64,000 bases of DNA from Nostoc spongiaeforme FACHB-130 (GCF_014698475.1 NZ_JACJTB010000002.1:186001-250000), one strand, 5' to 3'; positions 1 through 11,056 are shown, counted from the first letter of the stretch. A program made the numbers and translations. Notes: generated from the letters alone by a model not told the origin.

Positions 1-3000
1 ACTAATACCTGTATTTATCGTGCCTACCAAGAATCAACACAAATATCGGTAATTATTAAAACTCTGAAAACTGAGTATCCTACAATCGAACAAATAACTC
101 GCCTGAGATACGAGTATCAAATACTGCAATCTTTAGCAATAGAAGGAGTCATTCAACCTCTATTTTTAGAAAGTACACAAAATAAAATCGCACTGATTTT
201 AGAAGACTTTACTGGCGAAACACTGCATAATTTTATTAGCACAAATAATTTAGAATTAACTCAAATTTTACAAATTGCAATTCAACTAGCCTTAACCTTA
301 TCTCAGTTACATCAAAATAATATTATTCATAAAGATATCCAACCCCATAATATTTTAATCAACCCCAATACCAATAAAATCAAAATTATCGACTTTAGTA
401 TTGCTTCATGCTTACATAGTGAAAATCCAACAATAAATAACATCAATTTGCTCGAAGGTAGTCTGGCTTATCTTTCACCCGAACAAACAGGGCGAATGAA
501 CCGTTTAATAGACTATCGTACTGATTTTTATTCTTTAGGTGTCACACTTTATCAAATGTTAGTTGGTAAACTGCCATTTGTAGCAAGTGACCCTTTAGAA
601 CTCATTCATTCTCATATTGCTAAAACTCCCATATCGCCTCAAGAATTAAATTCGCAAATTCCGGCAGCAGTATCTAATATTGTGCTGAAATTATTAGCTA
701 AGACTGCTGAAGACAGATATCAAAACGCCTTGGGTTTAAAAGCGGATTTAGAATCATGTTTACATCAGCTACAAAAAACTGGTGAAATTACAGACTTGGT
801 TATCGGTCAACTTGATTTAAACAGTCAATTTCTGATTCCGCAAAAACTTTATGGCCGTGAGCAAGAAGTTACTCAATTGATGAGTATTTTTGAGCGAGTC
901 AGTTCAGGAATCACTGAGTTAACATTAATTAGTGGTTATTCAGGAATTGGTAAATCTTCCCTAGTTAATGAATTTTCCAAATCGATTATTCGCCACCGGA
1001 GTTATTTTATTGCAGGAAAATTTGACCAGTATAAACGTCATATACCTTATGCGGCATTCATCCAGGCTTTTCAAGAATTAATTCGGCAGATATTAACAGA
1101 AAATGCTGAAAAAATCACAAACTGGAAGATGAAAATCTTATCAGCAGTTGGGGTTTATGGGCAAGTAATCATTGATGTTATTCCTGATGTTGAAAAAATT
1201 ATCGGTACTCAGCCAAAAATCCCATTATTAGGAATTAACGAAGCCCAAAACCGTTTTAATCGATTATTTCAACAATTTATTTATGTATTTTCCCAAACAG
1301 AACATCCTTTAGTAATTTTTCTAGATGACTTGCAGTGGGCAGATGTAGCATCTCTTAAGTTAATTCAACTACTCATCAGTGATATTGAGAGCAAATATTT
1401 ATTACTCATGGGCGCATATCGTGATCATGAAGTCAATTTAACTCATCCCTTAATATTAACTCTCGCGGAAATCCAGAAAAATGGTGTAAATATCAATAAG
1501 ATTGTACTTCAGCCCTTGAATATTATTCATGTTAAACAATTAGTTAGTGATACCTTGAGTATTTTTTCAGAAGATTCCCAAGAACTAGCTGATTTAGTTT
1601 TTCATAAAACCCAAGGTAATCCATTTTTTGTAACGCAATTACTCAAATCTCTGCATCAAGAAAATCTCTTGTTTTTTAATTTTGATATAGCTTGTTGGCA
1701 GTGGGATATCGAAACTATAAAAGATATTGACATTACCGATAATGTTATTGAATTGATGGTGAATCAAATTCAAAAATTATCACTGAGAACCCAAAAAATT
1801 TTACAACTAGCTGCTTGTATTGGCGATAAATTTAACTTAGATGTTTTGAGTATTGTGAATCAAAAATCTTGGGCAGAAACAGCTAAAGAACTTTGGGAAG
1901 CTTTACAAGCAGGCTTAATTTTACCTTTAGATTCGTCTTATAAAATACCTTTAGTTTTGACTGAAGAGCAAGTAGAACAGCAAATTAGCTATAAGTTTTT
2001 ACATGATCGTGTACAGCAAGCATCTTATTCGCTAATTCCCGATGTTGAGAAAAAAATCACTCATTTTAGTATTGGTAGATTACTGTTACAAAAATTTTCA
2101 CCAGAAGAACAGAAAGAGCATATTTTTTATTTAGTCAATCACCTCAACTATGGCATTGATTTGCTCACCTCAGATTGGGAAAGATATGAGTTAATAAAAC
2201 TGAATTTGATAGCTGGAAAAAAAGCAAAAGACACTGCTGCTTATGAGTCTGCTATGGGCTATTTAAAGATAGGTTTAAGCCTTCTGAATAATTCTAGTTG
2301 GCATCAGCAGTATGAATTGACATTAAATTTACATCAACAAGCAGTAGAAGTAGCATTTCTGAGCGGTGACTTTGAGCAAATGGAGTCATTAGCAAAAGTT
2401 GTCTTACAACAAGCAAAAACCCAACTGGAAAAAGTGAAAGTTTATGAGTTGCAAATCAAAAGTTGTGAGGTACAAAGAAAATTAATAGCGGCGGTGCAGC
2501 TTGGTTTAGAAGTTTTGGAAATGTTGGGAATAAAACTCAAGCAAGTACCAACCGAGTTAGATATCCAGCAAGCTATTCAAGAAACCACAAATTATTTAGC
2601 AGAAAAACAAATTGAAGATTTAATTCATTCGCCTGCGGTGACAGATCATCATAAATTAGCAGCAATGAGGCTAATAGCAAGTTTAGTACCTGCGGCTTAT
2701 CAATCTGCTCCGAAATTATTTATTTTGATGGCTTGTCAGCAAGTCAACTTATCTATTCAATATGGCAATACGCCATTTTCAGCCAGTGGTTTTGCTGATT
2801 TTGGCATAGTGTTTATTGGCTTATGCCAAGATATTGACGCTGCTTATCAAGTTGGACAATTAGCTTTAAATTTATTAGAACGTTTAGATACTTATGAAGT
2901 TAGAAGTCAAGTTTTATTTAAAGTTGCTACTTTCATAATTCATTGGAAACATCATGTCAAAGATACCTTACCACTTTTAGAAGCTGCTTACTTTAGTGGC

Positions 3001-5994
3001 TTAGAAACTGGGGATTTAGTACATACAGGATATTCAGCCAGTAAGAAGTGTCAATATGCCTATTGGAGTGGCGCAGAATTAACCAGTCTCGAACAGGAAA
3101 TGGCAAGATATAGTAAGGCGATCGCACAAATTCACCAAGAGACTGCGCTAAAATGGCACCAAGTGTTTCATCAAGCTGTTTTGAATTTATTAGGATTATC
3201 AGAAAACCCTTGTCTGTTAATTGGTGAAGCTTACAACGAAGCAGAATTATTAGCAATTCATATCCAATCAAATGAGCGCACAATTATTCACTATGTGTTT
3301 CTCAATAAATTAATTTTGTGTTATCTCCTGGGAGATTTTCATCAAGCTGTAGAAAATGCCAGCAAAGCAGAACAGTATTTAGATGGAGTTACAGGATGGT
3401 TAAATGTGCCGTTATTCCATTTTTACGATTCTTTAGCACGACTGGCAATCTATCCATCGGCCACATCTGAGCATCAAAAGCTACTGCTAAATAAAGTCAA
3501 TCATAATCAACAAAAAATGCAAACATGGGCGAGTTATGCGCCAATGAATTTTCAACATAAATATGAGCTTGTCGAAGCAGAAAAAGCTAGAGTTTTAGGG
3601 CAGTATTGGCAAGCAATGGCACATTATGACAAAGCTATTATGCAAGCGAAAGAGCAAGTATATATCCAAGAAGAAGCTCTTGCCAATGAACTAGCAGCAA
3701 AGTTTTATTTTGAAACTGGTAGAGATAAGCTAGCCCAGATTTATTTAATTGATGCTTACTATGGATATAGTAACTGGGGAGCCATAGCAAAATTGCGAGA
3801 TTTGGAAGTTAGATATCCCCAAATTGTCGCGCGGCTGTCGGAACGGCAAATACCAAACTTAGGTAAAAATCAACTCATCAACTCTATCAATCACAATACA
3901 AGTGAAGCTTTTGATTTAGCAACAGTGATGAAAGCGGCTCAAGCACTTTCTGGCGAAATTGTTTTAGACAAATTACTCGCTAAATTAATGCAAATTCTCC
4001 TAGAGAATGCTGGTGCAGCCACAGGATATTTAATTTTAAATCAAGCAGATACTTTATTAATCGCCGCATCAGGTAGTTTTGATCAACCTGAAATTAATGT
4101 CCGTCAGTATACCCCTGTAGAATCAAGTGGAAATTTGCCCATATCCGTGATTAATTATGTTTATCGCACTGGGGAAAATGTAGTTCTCAGTGATGCCAAT
4201 TGCGAAGGTGTATTTACCACTGATGATTATATTGTTAAGCATCAACCAAAGTCGATTTTATGTAGCCCAATTGTGAATCAAGGCAAGTTAATTGCCATAC
4301 TTTACTTAGAAAATAAATTGATTGCTGGAGCATTTACGCCAGAACGATTAGAAGTTTTACAACTTTTATCATCACAAGCAGCAATTTCTTTAGAAAATGC
4401 CCGCCTTTATCATGATTTAGAAGAGTATAATCGGACATTAGAAACAAAAGTTAAAGAACGCACGCTGGAATTACAAGCAAAAAATTTTCAATTACAACAA
4501 GAAATTCAGGAACGCCAAAGAGCCGAAGAAGCAGCCGCATCTGCTAACCGTGCCAAGAGTGAATTTTTAGCTAATATGAGTCATGAACTGCGGACACCTT
4601 TAAATGGCATCTTAGGTTATACACAAATATTTCAAACAGATGCTTCTTTGAGTAGTCAACAGAGAAATGGTGTCAATATTATTCATCAGTGTGGTGAACA
4701 TCTCTTAACACTGATTAATGATATTTTAGATATTTCTAAAATAGAAGCTCGGAAAATGGAGCTTGAGTTGAAAGAATTTAACTTTCCCGCATTTTTAGAA
4801 GGTATCGCCGAAATTTGCCATCTGCGGGCAGACATTAAAGGTATCGCTTTAGTTTATCAGCCGCTTGGTTATCTACCCAGGCGCATTCGGGGTGATGAAA
4901 AACGCTTACGGCAAGTTTTAATCAATTTATTAAGTAATGCGGTTAAATTTACAAAAAAAGGTAGGATAAATTTTAAAGTAGGTTATGTAAACCACGACGA
5001 AGACTGGATATTAAATGGAGAAGAACTTATTAGCCAATCTCCAACACCAAAAATTCGCTTTTTAGTAGAAGATACAGGAATTGGCATTGCTCATGAGCAA
5101 TTAGAAGAAATATTTCTGCCCTTCAAACAAGCGGGTGAGGATAGTTTGAAGACGGAAGGAACCGGGTTAGGCTTATCAATTAGCCGTCAATTGGTGCAGA
5201 TGATGGGTGGGGAGTTATGTGTCAAAAGTGAACTAGGTAAAGGCAGTATTTTTTGGCTAGATTTGGAACTTCCGGAAGTTGAGCAACAGTTGAATTTTGA
5301 AATTGAGCCACTTAATATTATTGGTTTTGCTGGCTGCAAACGCAAAATTTTAATTGTGGATGATAAATGGGAAAATCGCTCAGTGTTAGTCAATATTTTA
5401 GAGCCTTTGGGGTTTGAAATTTTGGCGGCAAGCGATGGTTTAGACTGTCTAGATAAAATACCTAATTTTCAACCAGATTTGATTTTGATGGATTTGGTGA
5501 TGACGGGAATGGATGGTTTTGAAGCCACTCGACGCTTGCGATTGTTATCAAACTTTAAAGAAGTAGTAGTAATTGCTGTCTCAGCTAGTGTATTTGAGTT
5601 TAATCAACAAGAAAGCCGCAAAGTTGGGTGTGATGACTTTCTCGCAAAACCGATTCAAAGAGCCAAACTTTTAGAAAAGTTACAAGTTCACTTGGGATTA
5701 ACATGGGTGTATGAAGACAAGGTAAGAAAGATAAAGGATGCACAAAAAAGTTCAATTGATCCTTTACAATTAACATCTCAGGCTTCGATTGTGCCTCCCT
5801 CAGCAGATGAACTGACGATTTTGCTAGATTTAGCTATGCGGGGTGACTTAAGAAGTATTGCTGAAAGAACGCAAAAACTACAAGAAAAAAGTGAGGAGTT
5901 ACAACCTTTTGCTATTCGTTTATATCAACTGGCTAAAGGTTTTAAAGGGAAACAAATATTGGAGTTTCTCCAAAAGTATTCTGAGGCTTTATGA
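1..5994 (+). CDS. Ser/Thr kinase-AAA ATPase-GAF-hybrid histidine kinase, 5' partial
   Basis: The reading frame is open from base 1, so the start lies upstream; 1997 residues are visible. Numbering from base 1, residues 1 to about 265 are a Ser/Thr kinase domain with a catalytic loop at H110-x-D112 and N117, and DFS in place of DFG. A P-loop (GYSGIGKSS) near residue 311 opens an AAA/STAND-type ATPase, followed by a long helical TPR-like stretch. A GAF domain lies at about 1310-1450, a short coiled coil follows, then HisKA with SHELRTPLN (phospho-acceptor H1528), HATPase with GTGLGLSI, and a receiver domain with phospho-acceptor D1831. This order is that of the multidomain HstK family common in filamentous cyanobacteria; signal and target are unknown. 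It overlaps the next gene by ATGA, suggesting translational coupling. Confidence 0.93.
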   Translation, partial: TNTCIYRAYQESTQISVIIKTLKTEYPTIEQITRLRYEYQILQSLAIEGVIQPLFLESTQNKIALILEDFTGETLHNFISTNNLELTQILQIAIQLALTLSQLHQNNIIHKDIQPHNILINPNTNKIKIIDFSIASCLHSENPTINNINLLEGSLAYLSPEQTGRMNRLIDYRTDFYSLGVTLYQMLVGKLPFVASDPLELIHSHIAKTPISPQELNSQIPAAVSNIVLKLLAKTAEDRYQNALGLKADLESCLHQLQKTGEITDLVIGQLDLNSQFLIPQKLYGREQEVTQLMSIFERVSSGITELTLISGYSGIGKSSLVNEFSKSIIRHRSYFIAGKFDQYKRHIPYAAFIQAFQELIRQILTENAEKITNWKMKILSAVGVYGQVIIDVIPDVEKIIGTQPKIPLLGINEAQNRFNRLFQQFIYVFSQTEHPLVIFLDDLQWADVASLKLIQLLISDIESKYLLLMGAYRDHEVNLTHPLILTLAEIQKNGVNINKIVLQPLNIIHVKQLVSDTLSIFSEDSQELADLVFHKTQGNPFFVTQLLKSLHQENLLFFNFDIACWQWDIETIKDIDITDNVIELMVNQIQKLSLRTQKILQLAACIGDKFNLDVLSIVNQKSWAETAKELWEALQAGLILPLDSSYKIPLVLTEEQVEQQISYKFLHDRVQQASYSLIPDVEKKITHFSIGRLLLQKFSPEEQKEHIFYLVNHLNYGIDLLTSDWERYELIKLNLIAGKKAKDTAAYESAMGYLKIGLSLLNNSSWHQQYELTLNLHQQAVEVAFLSGDFEQMESLAKVVLQQAKTQLEKVKVYELQIKSCEVQRKLIAAVQLGLEVLEMLGIKLKQVPTELDIQQAIQETTNYLAEKQIEDLIHSPAVTDHHKLAAMRLIASLVPAAYQSAPKLFILMACQQVNLSIQYGNTPFSASGFADFGIVFIGLCQDIDAAYQVGQLALNLLERLDTYEVRSQVLFKVATFIIHWKHHVKDTLPLLEAAYFSGLETGDLVHTGYSASKKCQYAYWSGAELTSLEQEMARYSKAIAQIHQETALKWHQVFHQAVLNLLGLSENPCLLIGEAYNEAELLAIHIQSNERTIIHYVFLNKLILCYLLGDFHQAVENASKAEQYLDGVTGWLNVPLFHFYDSLARLAIYPSATSEHQKLLLNKVNHNQQKMQTWASYAPMNFQHKYELVEAEKARVLGQYWQAMAHYDKAIMQAKEQVYIQEEALANELAAKFYFETGRDKLAQIYLIDAYYGYSNWGAIAKLRDLEVRYPQIVARLSERQIPNLGKNQLINSINHNTSEAFDLATVMKAAQALSGEIVLDKLLAKLMQILLENAGAATGYLILNQADTLLIAASGSFDQPEINVRQYTPVESSGNLPISVINYVYRTGENVVLSDANCEGVFTTDDYIVKHQPKSILCSPIVNQGKLIAILYLENKLIAGAFTPERLEVLQLLSSQAAISLENARLYHDLEEYNRTLETKVKERTLELQAKNFQLQQEIQERQRAEEAAASANRAKSEFLANMSHELRTPLNGILGYTQIFQTDASLSSQQRNGVNIIHQCGEHLLTLINDILDISKIEARKMELELKEFNFPAFLEGIAEICHLRADIKGIALVYQPLGYLPRRIRGDEKRLRQVLINLLSNAVKFTKKGRINFKVGYVNHDEDWILNGEELISQSPTPKIRFLVEDTGIGIAHEQLEEIFLPFKQAGEDSLKTEGTGLGLSISRQLVQMMGGELCVKSELGKGSIFWLDLELPEVEQQLNFEIEPLNIIGFAGCKRKILIVDDKWENRSVLVNILEPLGFEILAASDGLDCLDKIPNFQPDLILMDLVMTGMDGFEATRRLRLLSNFKEVVVIAVSASVFEFNQQESRKVGCDDFLAKPIQRAKLLEKLQVHLGLTWVYEDKVRKIKDAQKSSIDPLQLTSQASIVPPSADELTILLDLAMRGDLRSIAERTQKLQEKSEELQPFAIRLYQLAKGFKGKQILEFLQKYSEAL

Positions 5995-7982
5995 AAAATG
6001 ATTTTAATAAATCCGGTGTCATTCTAATTGTTGATGACACTCCCATCAATTTAGAAATGTTATTTGATTTTTTAGGCACGGCCGGATTTACAGTATTAAT
6101 TGCTGAGGATGGTGAAAGTGCGATCGCTATAGCAGAATATGGTAAGCCCGACTTAATTTTGTTAGATATCCTCATGCCGGGAATTGATGGTTTTGAAACT
6201 TGTCGTCGTCTAAAAATGCAGGAATCAACCCAAGATATTCCCGTGATTTTCATGACAGCACTTTCGGAAACTGTTGATAAAATCAAAGGCTTTGAATTGG
6301 GTGCCGTTGATTACCTCACCAAACCACTTCAACACCAAGAAGTGTTGGCAAGAATTCAACTGCATCTCAAGTTACGCACTCTCACCAAAACATTACAAGA
6401 GCAGAATTTACGTTTGGAAGCCGAAATTGCGGAACGTTTGCAAGTTGAAGAAAAAATCCGCGAACAAGCAGCTTTGCTAGATGTGACTAGCGATGCAATT
6501 ATCGTGAAAGATTTTAATAATCAAATTTGTTTTTGGAACCAAGGCGCTGAAAATTTGTATGGCTGGAAAGCCGGCGAAGTTATTGGTGAGAATGTCAATC
6601 AAATTTTGTATACACCAGAGACTTTATCGCAAGTCCAAAACATTTATGCAAGTATAGCTGAGTCTGGATTTTGGCAAGGAGAATTAAACCAAGTTAACAA
6701 ACAAGGACAAAATGTAATTGTGGCGAGTCGTTGGACATTAATGTGCGATCGCCATAACCAACCTAAATCAATTTTGACCGTTAATACTGATATTACCGAA
6801 AAAAAATATTTAGAAAATCAAATTCTCCGCGCTCAACGTTTAGAAAGCATCGGCACACTAGCTAGTGGTATAGCTCACGATTTAAACAATATTTTGACAC
6901 CGATTTTAACAGCCGCACAATTACTACAACTCAAACTGCCCGATACTAACGAGCGCAATCAACAAATGTTGAAAACTATCGAAGCTAATTCTAAACGCGG
7001 CGCAGCTTTAGTGAAACAAGTTTTACAATTTGCACGGGGAGTAGATGGTCAACGTACCATTGTGCAAGTAAACCATTTATGCTCAGAAATTCAACAAATT
7101 GTCCAAGAGACTTTTCCCAAATCCATTGAATTAACAACTCAGATTCAGCCCGGACTTTGGGCTGTAATTGGAGATGCAACCCACCTCCATCAACTGCTGA
7201 TGAATTTAGTAGTTAACGCTCGTGATGCCATGCCCAGAGGCGGTAGTATCAAAATTTCTGCATCAAATCTGTTAGTAGATGAACAGTATGCGCGGATGAA
7301 TTTAGATGCGCGGGTTGGCGCTTATATTGTGGTGACGATTGCAGACACAGGTGTGGGAATGCCACCAGAGATTATTGATAGAATTTTTGAGCCATTTTTC
7401 ACCACCAAAGAAATTGGGAAAGGTACTGGATTAGGTTTATCTACTGTGAGAGGTATCATTCAAAGTCATGGTGGTTTTGTGAATGTTTGTAGTCAAGTTG
7501 GTAGGGGTACAGAATTTAAAATTTTCTTACCAGCCGTGGAGGTAGCAAATCCACTCCTGGAGGAAGACTTAGATTTATTTAAAGGTAACGGAGAATTAAT
7601 TTTAGTAGTTGATGATGAAAATGGAATTTTAGAAACTACCAAAATTTCCTTAGAGACCTACAACTACAGAGTATTAACCGCTACTAATGGTGTTGAAGCG
7701 ATCGCTCTTTATGCTCAACACGAAGACGAAATTAGCTTAGTGTTGATGGATATGATGATGCCTTCAATGGATGGTGCTACGGCTATTAGTACTTTGCAAA
7801 AAATGAACTCTCAAGTCAAGGTGATTGCTGTTAGTGGTTTGACAGCTAGTAGTAAATTAACCAAGTTATCTGGGGTGAAAAAGTTTATTTCTAAGCCTTA
7901 TACAACTAAGGATTTATTGCAAACCTTACACACCGCTTTGGTACAGGAATCTAGACACCCAGAGAGTGTGGCTAAATCTTAG
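5991..7982 (+). CDS. Hybrid histidine kinase, receiver-PAS-HisKA-HATPase-receiver
   Basis: 663 residues, cytoplasmic, with no membrane segment. An N-terminal receiver has phospho-acceptor D59 ([13 protein letters not shown]). A short coiled coil leads into a PAS domain (about 155-275). The HisKA motif GIAHDLNN has H296, and the ATP-binding domain contains GTGLGLST. A second receiver has D587 ([13 protein letters not shown]). The HDLNN-type H box resembles NtrB-like kinases rather than the HELRT type of the upstream gene. The start codon overlaps the stop of that gene (ATGA), so the pair is probably one operon and may form a phosphorelay in which the receiver of the first protein exchanges phosphate with this kinase. 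No DNA-binding output domain is present in either, so the final response regulator is elsewhere. Confidence 0.93.
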   Translation: MKNDFNKSGVILIVDDTPINLEMLFDFLGTAGFTVLIAEDGESAIAIAEYGKPDLILLDILMPGIDGFETCRRLKMQESTQDIPVIFMTALSETVDKIKGFELGAVDYLTKPLQHQEVLARIQLHLKLRTLTKTLQEQNLRLEAEIAERLQVEEKIREQAALLDVTSDAIIVKDFNNQICFWNQGAENLYGWKAGEVIGENVNQILYTPETLSQVQNIYASIAESGFWQGELNQVNKQGQNVIVASRWTLMCDRHNQPKSILTVNTDITEKKYLENQILRAQRLESIGTLASGIAHDLNNILTPILTAAQLLQLKLPDTNERNQQMLKTIEANSKRGAALVKQVLQFARGVDGQRTIVQVNHLCSEIQQIVQETFPKSIELTTQIQPGLWAVIGDATHLHQLLMNLVVNARDAMPRGGSIKISASNLLVDEQYARMNLDARVGAYIVVTIADTGVGMPPEIIDRIFEPFFTTKEIGKGTGLGLSTVRGIIQSHGGFVNVCSQVGRGTEFKIFLPAVEVANPLLEEDLDLFKGNGELILVVDDENGILETTKISLETYNYRVLTATNGVEAIALYAQHEDEISLVLMDMMMPSMDGATAISTLQKMNSQVKVIAVSGLTASSKLTKLSGVKKFISKPYTTKDLLQTLHTALVQESRHPESVAKS

Positions 7983-8078
7983 ATATAGCCGGAGGCAGAA
8001 GTCAGGAGGTAGGAGGAAAGTGCTTAGTAATTAATTATTTTCCCCCTTGAAAGCTGCACCCCGCCCCTTCCTTGCCTC

Positions 8079-9539
8079 TTAACTAGACTGTCGCCAGTGT
8101 GTAGGGGGTTCAAGATCATCAGGTAGCCGGGTTGTGCGATCGCCTACTGCCATGCCAATCTGTTGTGAGTCTAAATTTTTCGCACCTGTGAGAATTGCAC
8201 CTTCTAATTTGACATCGCACAAATTTGTGCCGAATAAATTCGCGCCGATGAGGTTGGCTTTAGATAAATTCGCCTCATACAAAATTGCCCGATTCAAGTT
8301 TGCACCCATCAGGTTGGCTTGATATAAATCAGCTTCTGTTAAACTCGCTTCGGTGAGGTTCGCAAAAAAGACTTCTGTTTGCTGGAGTTTGGCAGCATTT
8401 AAATTTGCTCCAGACAAGTTAGCACCATTCAAGTTGGCTCCTTGTAAGTTCGCGCCAATTAATCCGGCTAAATGCAAGTTAGCTTTACCCAGCTTTGCTC
8501 CTTGTAAATTAGCCAAAAACAGCTTTGCACCAGCGAGGTTAGCAACTTTCAATGTTGCCTGTTGTAAGTTAGCTTTATAAAGGTTTGCTCCTTGTAAGTT
8601 AGCTGTACGCAGACTTGCACTTTGTAGGTTAGCAGCTCGTAAGTTTGCGCCATAAAGGTTAGCACGATTCAAGGTTGCCCCTTGTAAATTAGCTTCCCGC
8701 AGGTTGGCTTTTTGTAAATTGGTTTCGTAGAGAATTGAGCGCACTAGTTTGGCACTGTTGAGGTTAGCTCCCGAAAGGTTAGCACCGCGTAAATCTGCAC
8801 CAGAAAGATCCGCACCACGTAAATCTGCCCTTTCTAAATTAGCTCCGAGTAAATCGGCTCGTCTAATATCTATGTTGCGTAAATCTAATTTTTGACTTTC
8901 TAACTCTAATAGGGAATTACGTCTACCAATGATTGTCAGTGCGGCTTGGACATCCCGCCGAATTTTGGGTGCGCCTTCACTGTTGTGTTTGGTTGTCAGT
9001 ACCCGACTTTTGGGTTTACCCCAATATATTGGCTGTGCATCTTCTTCTTTGAAGAGTTCGCCTTCTGTGGGAATGCCTGTATTCTCCCGCACAAACGCCG
9101 CCAGGATTTCCATGATTGTCCAGTGTTCCTTAGGAAAATCCTGGGCAATGCGTTCTAACACATAAATTGCACCAATGCGCGTTTCAATTCTGTCATGACC
9201 AAGCTGCGTAATAGCAGCCATAAATCTATCTGCAATCAATCTGTCTTGGGAGATTTGCGTATTTTGCAGACTCACTTCGACATTCTTTTCGGAGGCGATC
9301 GCATTTTTTTGCATTGCCTCGGCTCGTTTACCCGCATAATAGGCATTAACCATCACTGCCAGTCCTAAAAACATAATTGCAGTTGTTGTTAATGCTTGCG
9401 TTCTGTATTGTATTTGCTGCGAAATTGATAAATCCTTTTTATTGGAGGCAGCAAATACAATTATATTCAGCGCCAGCGCGAATACAACTGTTGTACCTAT
9501 CAACCAACGCAACATTTTGTCTGTCTTATTTGCAGACAT
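8079..9539 (-). CDS. Membrane-anchored pentapeptide-repeat protein
   Basis: An ATG at 9537-9539 is preferred (GAGG 12 bases upstream); a GTG in frame at 9555-9557 would add six residues but has no visible ribosome site. The first about 75 residues carry two hydrophobic segments. A helical region follows (near EHWTIMEILAAFVREN), then from about residue 215 roughly 40 A(D/N)Lxx repeats predicted to fold as a right-handed quadrilateral beta-helix. Function is unknown for such cyanobacterial proteins. The helical module before the repeats is shared with the neighbouring pentapeptide gene at 9822-10562, so the two look like paralogues. Confidence 0.88.
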   Translation of the reverse strand: MSANKTDKMLRWLIGTTVVFALALNIIVFAASNKKDLSISQQIQYRTQALTTTAIMFLGLAVMVNAYYAGKRAEAMQKNAIASEKNVEVSLQNTQISQDRLIADRFMAAITQLGHDRIETRIGAIYVLERIAQDFPKEHWTIMEILAAFVRENTGIPTEGELFKEEDAQPIYWGKPKSRVLTTKHNSEGAPKIRRDVQAALTIIGRRNSLLELESQKLDLRNIDIRRADLLGANLERADLRGADLSGADLRGANLSGANLNSAKLVRSILYETNLQKANLREANLQGATLNRANLYGANLRAANLQSASLRTANLQGANLYKANLQQATLKVANLAGAKLFLANLQGAKLGKANLHLAGLIGANLQGANLNGANLSGANLNAAKLQQTEVFFANLTEASLTEADLYQANLMGANLNRAILYEANLSKANLIGANLFGTNLCDVKLEGAILTGAKNLDSQQIGMAVGDRTTRLPDDLEPPTHWRQSS

Positions 9540-9557
9540 AGGAATTAGATTCCTCAC

Positions 9558-9821
9558 ATTACAGAATTATTACTTAGATATTGGGATGAGTATAACATTT
9601 TGCTCAAGAGTTGAATAGGAAATTACGGATTTTTATTGATATTACTTTGATATTTAAAATTGTCTTTGTAATGATATTGTGACAACCCCAGAAACAATCT
9701 TGAATATTTGCGGAAAATTTAGTAGTTTTTCACTCTGATTCAGTACCATTATCTATACTTGTACTGCCATAAATTAATAGTAATATTGCAGAATCTATTC
9801 TATATTCAGTGTGAATTGTAT
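9558..9821. other. Intergenic stretch between the pentapeptide genes
   Basis: About 264 bases, very AT-rich, with no convincing open frame on either strand, no hairpin followed by a T-run, and no clear repeat. It probably holds the promoter of the 8079-9539 gene, but I could not pick out a defensible box. Confidence 0.4.
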
Positions 9822-10562
9822 CTATCCGGAAAATTTTGCTTCTCGGAAATTAGCTCCCTCAAGTATGGCATCTTGCAGATTAGTTTGAGACAAATTAGCG
9901 AGATAAAAGTTCGCTTTGGTTAAATTTGCTTTGGCGAGATTTGCTCCAGACAAGTTAGCCGCACTGATAATTGCTTCCGCAAGATTTGCACCCACTAAGT
10001 TAGCCTGTGATAAGTTAGCAGCACAGAGAATTGCACCACTGAGATTTGCCCCCGCCAGATTCATTCCTGATAAATTAGCTTGGTAGAGATTTACACCTGC
10101 AAGGTTTCCACCACTGAGATTTGCTCCACGTAAATCTGTATAACTCAAGTCGAGTTGTTCAGATGCTAAAGATTTTGGGGTGTCAGTTTTTGTGAGTATT
10201 TGCAACGCAGCTTGAATATCTGGATGAATTTTGGATGATGACTGACTTTTAACTTCCTGGTTTGTTCTGTAAAGGGAATTTTGCCGCACAAAAGCCGTGA
10301 TAACTTCCATAATCTCCCAATTCTCTTGTCCATGATAATTGGCTAATTTTTCGAGTTCGGTAATTCCCTGTAATTTGATATCTAATGTTTGATGATGTAG
10401 CTTCTCTACTGCTACTTGCAAACGTTTTTTGAAGCTTTTTTGTGAGGTATGTTGCTGTTTATCTTGACAGTTAATTATCCCCAAAATGATATCAATAAAT
10501 AAATTTTTATTAACTGTAATATTTTTTGCCGGATGTTTAAAAATACTGATGCGAGTAAACAT
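9822..10562 (-). CDS. Pentapeptide-repeat protein, smaller paralogue
   Basis: 246 residues from an ATG at 10560-10562. Residues 1-30 are basic and moderately hydrophobic but not a clear signal or membrane helix. Residues about 55-125 repeat the helical module of the downstream gene (EKLANYHGQENWEIMEVITAFVRQN region, then PDIQAALQIL). From about residue 140 to the end come some 20 A-N-L-x-x pentapeptides. It lies upstream of and in the same direction as the membrane-anchored paralogue, 280 bases away. Molecular function is unknown. Homology between the two is seen directly in the matching order of motifs. Confidence 0.85.
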   Translation of the reverse strand: MFTRISIFKHPAKNITVNKNLFIDIILGIINCQDKQQHTSQKSFKKRLQVAVEKLHHQTLDIKLQGITELEKLANYHGQENWEIMEVITAFVRQNSLYRTNQEVKSQSSSKIHPDIQAALQILTKTDTPKSLASEQLDLSYTDLRGANLSGGNLAGVNLYQANLSGMNLAGANLSGAILCAANLSQANLVGANLAEAIISAANLSGANLAKANLTKANFYLANLSQTNLQDAILEGANFREAKFSG

Positions 10563-10879
10563 TTTTTAAGATTTCAAAAAGATATGGTTGTGTTTTATTC
10601 TCTAAAATCAGTAAAAATTCGTCATTAGTAAATATAATGATTATTTCAAGTCAAAAATGATAAAATATCACTACGTCTAGAGGCATAAATTCACGTCAAT
10701 ACTTTGAAGATTAGTTGTATTTTTCAGTACAGATACTTTATTAGTAGAACCTATATCAATGGGCGCTTGGCGGGTTGGTTCTTGGTTGCTGTGGCAAATG
10801 CACCTGTTTTTGACTCGCGTGAAAGTGTGTAACAACAGTTGGCGATAAAGTCAGAAATTATTTAATTAAGGAATTAATA

Positions 10880-11038
10880 TTGAGTCTTTCTGATATTGAT
10901 ATAGAACTTATACTTTTTGGTAAATGGCGTATTAACAGCGAGTGGGAAAAAGCTAGTTTTGTACGCTTGCCAGCAAATCATGATAATATGATTGTTTTAC
11001 TTTTACCTAAGTTCAAGGTAATACATTTATCTACGTAA
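10880..11038 (+). CDS. Small orphan ORF, 52 residues
   Basis: A TTG-initiated frame with AAGGA seven bases before the start. It encodes a short product beginning LSLSDIDIELILFGKW and ending just before the ribosome site region of the dehydratase gene at 11057. The rest of the 494-base gap is AT-rich and otherwise empty. I do not recognise the product. It could be a small gene, or the tail of a gene lost by deletion, because it sits directly against a sugar-nucleotide gene. Evidence is limited to the open frame and the ribosome site. Confidence 0.3.
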   Translation: MSLSDIDIELILFGKWRINSEWEKASFVRLPANHDNMIVLLLPKFKVIHLST

Positions 11039-11056
11039 TATTTCTGAGATAAAAAT

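Noticed and set aside
8134-8580. Plus-strand frames rich in FAP/KLA repeats
   Set aside because: Antisense shadow of the pentapeptide repeats at 8079-9539.
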